A DNA stretch of 64,000 bases from Ectopseudomonas toyotomiensis (GTDB lineage: Bacteria; Pseudomonadota; Gammaproteobacteria; Pseudomonadales; Pseudomonadaceae). Position 1 is the stretch's first letter. Each line of letters opens with the position of its first letter. Positions 61,329 to 64,000 of the stretch are shown piece after piece. The position numbers were made by a program, and so were the translations under genes. The DNA lies in NCBI RefSeq assembly GCF_900115695.1, contig NZ_FOXK01000003.1, positions 1 through 64,000 on the forward strand, given 5' to 3'. The notes below the pieces were generated by a model. It did no database searches, was not told the DNA's origin, and worked only from the letters and a program-made list of their open reading frames with translations.

Positions 61329-62462
61329 TCACCCTTTTGCCAGCTGGGTTAGCAGGCCCAGGGTCTCTTCGATCACCTGCTCGCTGGTATAGAAATGTGG
61401 CGACAGGCGTACGCCTGGACCGCGCTGCACGCAGATCACCTGTTCCTCGCGCAGACGTTGATACAGCGCGGGGTTGTCCCAGCCTGCCAGGCTGAAGTTG
61501 AGAATGCCGGCACGGCGCGCTGAGTCGAGCGGGCTATGAATCACCGCACCGGGTAATGCGCGAATGCCGTCGTCAAGGCGCTGCACCCGTTCCTCCAGCA
61601 AGGCGCCGACCCGCTCCATGCCCACTTCTTCGAGCAACGACAAACTCGCCTCCAGGGCGAAGGCGCCGAGCATGTTCGGGCTGCCGCATTCGAAGCGCCG
61701 TGCACTGCGGGCCGGTTGCCAGTCCTGGCGGGTGTAATCGCCGGCGTGCTCCAGCATGTGCCAGCCGTACTCGTGCAGTTTCAGCTGGTCGCGTACCGCA
61801 CTGCGGCAGTAGAACACCGCCAGGCCCTCCGGGCCGAGCATCCATTTGTGGCCGTCGGCCATGGCGAAGTCGCAGTCGTAGGCCTGGACGTCGAAGGGTA
61901 GGGCGCCCAACTGCTGGATGGCATCGATGCAGAACAGCACGCCGTGCTGACGGCAACCGCGGCCGAGGCGCGGCAGATCCAGGCGCAGGCCGCTGGCGAA
62001 CTGCACGGCGCTGATCGACAACAGGCGTGTTCGCGGGGTGAAGGCGGCGAGCAGCGCTGCTTCCGGATCGTCGCCCTTGAGATTGACTTCGATCACCTCC
62101 ACGCCTTGGGCGGCCAGCGCCAGCCAGACGATGCGGTTGGAAGGGAATTCCTCGTCGCTGATGATCACCTGGTCGCCGGCTCGCCAGTCCAGGCCGAATG
62201 CCACGAAGGACAGCGCCTCGGAGGTATTCTTGACCAGTGCAATATCACCGGTACTTGGTGCGTTCATCAGGCGCACAAGGCGTTCGCGTAGGCTACGCTC
62301 CAGTTTCAGCCAGTCGGGATAGTCACGCGCTCCGCTGGTCACGTTCGCTTCCGAGAACCGCCGCACCGCTTCAGCGCTGCGTTTCGGCCAGGGGGCGACC
62401 GCCGCATGGTTCAGATAGCGCAGTCCATTTTCCAGGGGGAACTCATCATGAAACACGTACAT
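61329..62462 (-). CDS. Class V aminotransferase (cysteine desulfurase-like fold)
   Basis: A 377-residue PLP enzyme of fold type I. The start M-Y-V-F-H-D-E-F-P-L at 62462 is chosen because the frame further upstream runs into the divergent gene. N-terminal L-N-H-A-A-V-A-P-W-P is the usual class V opening; D-A-I-Q-Q-L-G is the PLP-ring aspartate region and G-H-K-W-M-L-G carries the Schiff-base lysine (near 219). No active-site cysteine loop like that of NifS is apparent. The substrate is unknown; relatives include isopenicillin epimerase-like proteins. It is divergent from a TetR gene. Confidence 0.85.
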   Translation of the reverse strand: MYVFHDEFPLENGLRYLNHAAVAPWPKRSAEAVRRFSEANVTSGARDYPDWLKLERSLRERLVRLMNAPSTGDIALVKNTSEALSFVAFGLDWRAGDQVIISDEEFPSNRIVWLALAAQGVEVIEVNLKGDDPEAALLAAFTPRTRLLSISAVQFASGLRLDLPRLGRGCRQHGVLFCIDAIQQLGALPFDVQAYDCDFAMADGHKWMLGPEGLAVFYCRSAVRDQLKLHEYGWHMLEHAGDYTRQDWQPARSARRFECGSPNMLGAFALEASLSLLEEVGMERVGALLEERVQRLDDGIRALPGAVIHSPLDSARRAGILNFSLAGWDNPALYQRLREEQVICVQRGPGVRLSPHFYTSEQVIEETLGLLTQLAKG

Positions 62463-62537
62463 GGTCGGATGATCCGTGCAATTTGGCCGCATTTGGGCAT
62501 AATAAGCGGCTTCGATTTTTGACCCCGTAGTCCCTTT

Positions 62538-63161
62538 ATGCAGAAAGAACCCCGTAAGGTCCGCGAATTCCGTCGCCGCGAGCAAGAAATTCTCGATACC
62601 GCGCTGAAACTCTTCCTCGAACAAGGAGAAGACAGCGTTACTGTCGAGATGATCGCTGATGCGGTCGGTATCGGCAAAGGCACTATCTACAAGCACTTCA
62701 AGTCCAAGGCGGAGATCTACCTGCGCCTGATGCTCGACTACGAGCGTGATCTCAACGAGCTGCTGCATTCGGCCGACGTGGATCGTGACAAAGAAGCGCT
62801 GTCGCGTGCGTACTTCGAGTTCCGCATGCGCGATCCGCAGCGCTATCGGCTGTTCGACCGCCTGGAAGAAAAGGTGGTCAAGGGCAATCAGGTGCCGGAA
62901 ATGGTCGAGCAGTTGCACAAGATCCGTGCTTCCAACTTCGAGCGTCTGACCCAGCTGATCAAGGGCCGCATCGCCGAAGGTAAGCTGGAAGACGTGCCGC
63001 CGTACTTCCACTATTGCGCAGCCTGGGCCCTGGTGCACGGCGCCGTGGCGCTGTATCACTCGCCGTTCTGGAGCAATGTGCTCGAGGATCAGGAAGGCTT
63101 CTTCCAGTTCCTCATGGACATCGGCGTACGCATGGGTAACAAGCGCAAGCGCGACGCCTGA
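62538..63161 (+). CDS. TetR/AcrR family regulator
   Basis: A 207-residue TetR protein. The N-terminal helix-turn-helix (about 15-60) includes I-L-D-T-A-L-K-L-F-L-E-Q-G and G-I-G-K-G-T-I-Y-K-H-F-K-S-K. The C-terminal ligand domain shows no named signature. It shares a 75-base intergenic region with the divergent aminotransferase; a CATAAT (62498-62503) is a candidate -10 for this gene. It may repress itself and the aminotransferase, but no clean palindrome is seen. Confidence 0.88.
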   Translation: MQKEPRKVREFRRREQEILDTALKLFLEQGEDSVTVEMIADAVGIGKGTIYKHFKSKAEIYLRLMLDYERDLNELLHSADVDRDKEALSRAYFEFRMRDPQRYRLFDRLEEKVVKGNQVPEMVEQLHKIRASNFERLTQLIKGRIAEGKLEDVPPYFHYCAAWALVHGAVALYHSPFWSNVLEDQEGFFQFLMDIGVRMGNKRKRDA

Positions 63162-63240
63162 TACCTGGCATGTCGGCCACGGTACTGTGCCGTGGCTGAC
63201 ATAGCGATATACTCCGGTTCTTAACGAACTGGAGCTCTCA

Positions 63241-64000
63241 ATGATCGTCGACCGCCAGGGCAGACGCTTTCGCAACCTCCGCGTCAGCCTGACCGCCGCC
63301 TGCAACTACGCCTGCACCTACTGTGTGCCGAACGGCAAGCGTCTGGTCGCCGCTCAGGACGAACTCTCCGCCGACGCCATGGCGCGTGGCGTGGCTTATC
63401 TGATCGAAGCAGCCGGCATCGAGCGCTTGCGCATCACTGGTGGTGAACCGCTGGTCAGCACGCGTCTGGAGCCTTTCCTGCGCCAGGTCAGTCAGCTCGG
63501 CCTCGACGATATCAGCCTGACCACCAACGGCCAGTTGCTCGAGCGCAAGCTACCGCTGTTGGTCGAATGCGGTATTCGCCGCCTGAATGTTTCCCTCGAT
63601 ACCCTCGATGCTGACGCCTTCCGCAGCATCGCCCGCGGCGGCGACCTGGCCACCGTGTTGGCCGGCATGAAAGCGGCGCGCGAAGCCGGGATGAAGATCA
63701 AGGTCAACATGGTGCCGTTGCGCGGGCAGAACCTCGATCAGGTGCTGCCGCTGCTCGAGTACTGCCTGGAGCGGGGTTTCGAGTTGCGCTTCATCGAACT
63801 GATGCGCATGGGCCACCTGGCACGCGACCCCAATGCCTTCAACCAGCAATTCGTTGGTCTGCCGGAGCTGCTCGAGCTGATCGGCACCCGTCACCAGTAT
63901 GTTCAGGCCAGCGCTCCGGTGGATGCCACGGCGATGCGCTACGCCATTCCCGGTGCCGGTCATTTCGGCGTGATCGCCAACGAAAGCGTGCCGTTCTGCC
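63241..64000 (+). CDS. MoaA-like radical SAM protein (5' part, cut by the window)
   Basis: The frame opens at ATG 63241, with GGAGCTCTCA upstream, and stays open to the window edge (253 residues). The radical SAM cluster motif is C-N-Y-A-C-T-Y-C (Cys21, 25, 28), followed by R-I-T-G-G-E-P-L near 65 and S-L-D-T-L-D near 117. The last residues V-P-F-C are probably the first ligand of the C-terminal 4Fe-4S cluster of GTP 3',8-cyclase MoaA. The N-terminal part (no D-x-F-G-R-R-I opening) is not the classical MoaA type, and Pseudomonas carries several paralogues, so the substrate is open. Confidence 0.8.
   Translation, partial: MIVDRQGRRFRNLRVSLTAACNYACTYCVPNGKRLVAAQDELSADAMARGVAYLIEAAGIERLRITGGEPLVSTRLEPFLRQVSQLGLDDISLTTNGQLLERKLPLLVECGIRRLNVSLDTLDADAFRSIARGGDLATVLAGMKAAREAGMKIKVNMVPLRGQNLDQVLPLLEYCLERGFELRFIELMRMGHLARDPNAFNQQFVGLPELLELIGTRHQYVQASAPVDATAMRYAIPGAGHFGVIANESVPFC

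Noticed and set aside
61329..63305. A single 658-residue fusion protein on the minus strand
   Set aside because: The first 281 residues lie antisense to the TetR gene and have no domain; the aminotransferase begins at 62462.

Overview
The window is a high-GC Pseudomonas chromosome segment. The gene order (uspA-like, fadBA, topA, sulA-lexA, psrA, nagZ, mfd, gap-like, nqrABCDEF-apbE-nqrM, sth, lolCDE, comEC, exbBD-lpxK-kdsB-murB, rne/rluC, yceD-rpmF-plsX-fabDG-acpP-fabF-pabC-mltG-tmk-holB-pilZ-tatD) matches, from memory, the P. aeruginosa PA3017-PA2957 stretch. The species cannot be fixed from sequence alone. Almost everything is core housekeeping DNA. The accessory parts are the first 2 kb (3' end of a phage tail module) and dispersed intergenic repeats.

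Layout. 1-1918: a truncated phage tail gene and a LamG-type tail or fibre gene, followed by a repeat that has lost its left end. 2195-3616: UspA and an exported protein on the minus strand. 4086-7439: the fadBA beta-oxidation operon. 7513-11572: a DUF1653 protein, topoisomerase I and two small proteins. 11633-12730: sulA and lexA with two LexA boxes. 12959-16006: PsrA, an L,D-transpeptidase, NagZ and a nucleoside phosphorylase. 16164-20136: CsiV-like protein and Mfd. 20286-21734: an N-terminally extended GAPDH. 22044-29151: the Na+-NQR (or H+-NQR) operon with its flavin transferase and iron-delivery factor. 29248-32475: soluble transhydrogenase, a GDPD phosphodiesterase, a small exported protein and a PilZ protein. 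32768-35965: the Lol lipoprotein exporter. 36003-43467: a DUF2062 protein, ComEC, and an envelope-biogenesis operon (ExbB/ExbD, LpxK, Trm112-like, KdsB, phosphatase, MurB). 43583-49827: RNase E, divergent RluC, a HAD phosphatase and SppA. 50017-60978: Maf and the fatty-acid/lipid cluster running into mltG-tmk-holB-pilZ-tatD. 61118-64000: a small RNA resembling RgsA, a class V aminotransferase, a TetR regulator and the start of a MoaA-like radical SAM gene.

How parts connect. PsrA senses long-chain acyl groups and in Pseudomonas controls fadBA and rpoS. Its own promoter here carries two overlapping palindromes of the PsrA-box type. RpoS is the known driver of the RgsA small RNA, whose likely gene lies at the other end of the window. 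LexA boxes before lexA-sulA tie cell division to DNA damage. NagZ, the L,D-transpeptidase, MurB, MltG, LpxK, KdsB and LolCDE are envelope genes, and plsX-fabDG-acpP-fabF feed them acyl chains.

The main unexplained signals are a roughly 140-bp MITE-like repeat (three copies, matching ends, an internal hairpin with compensatory changes, one copy abutting the topA promoter and another sharing a base with the maf stop codon), two apparently leaderless promoters (yceD and rluC), and the sRNA at 61.2 kb. I found no CRISPR array, rRNA, tRNA, intact insertion sequence or convincing new multi-gene system.
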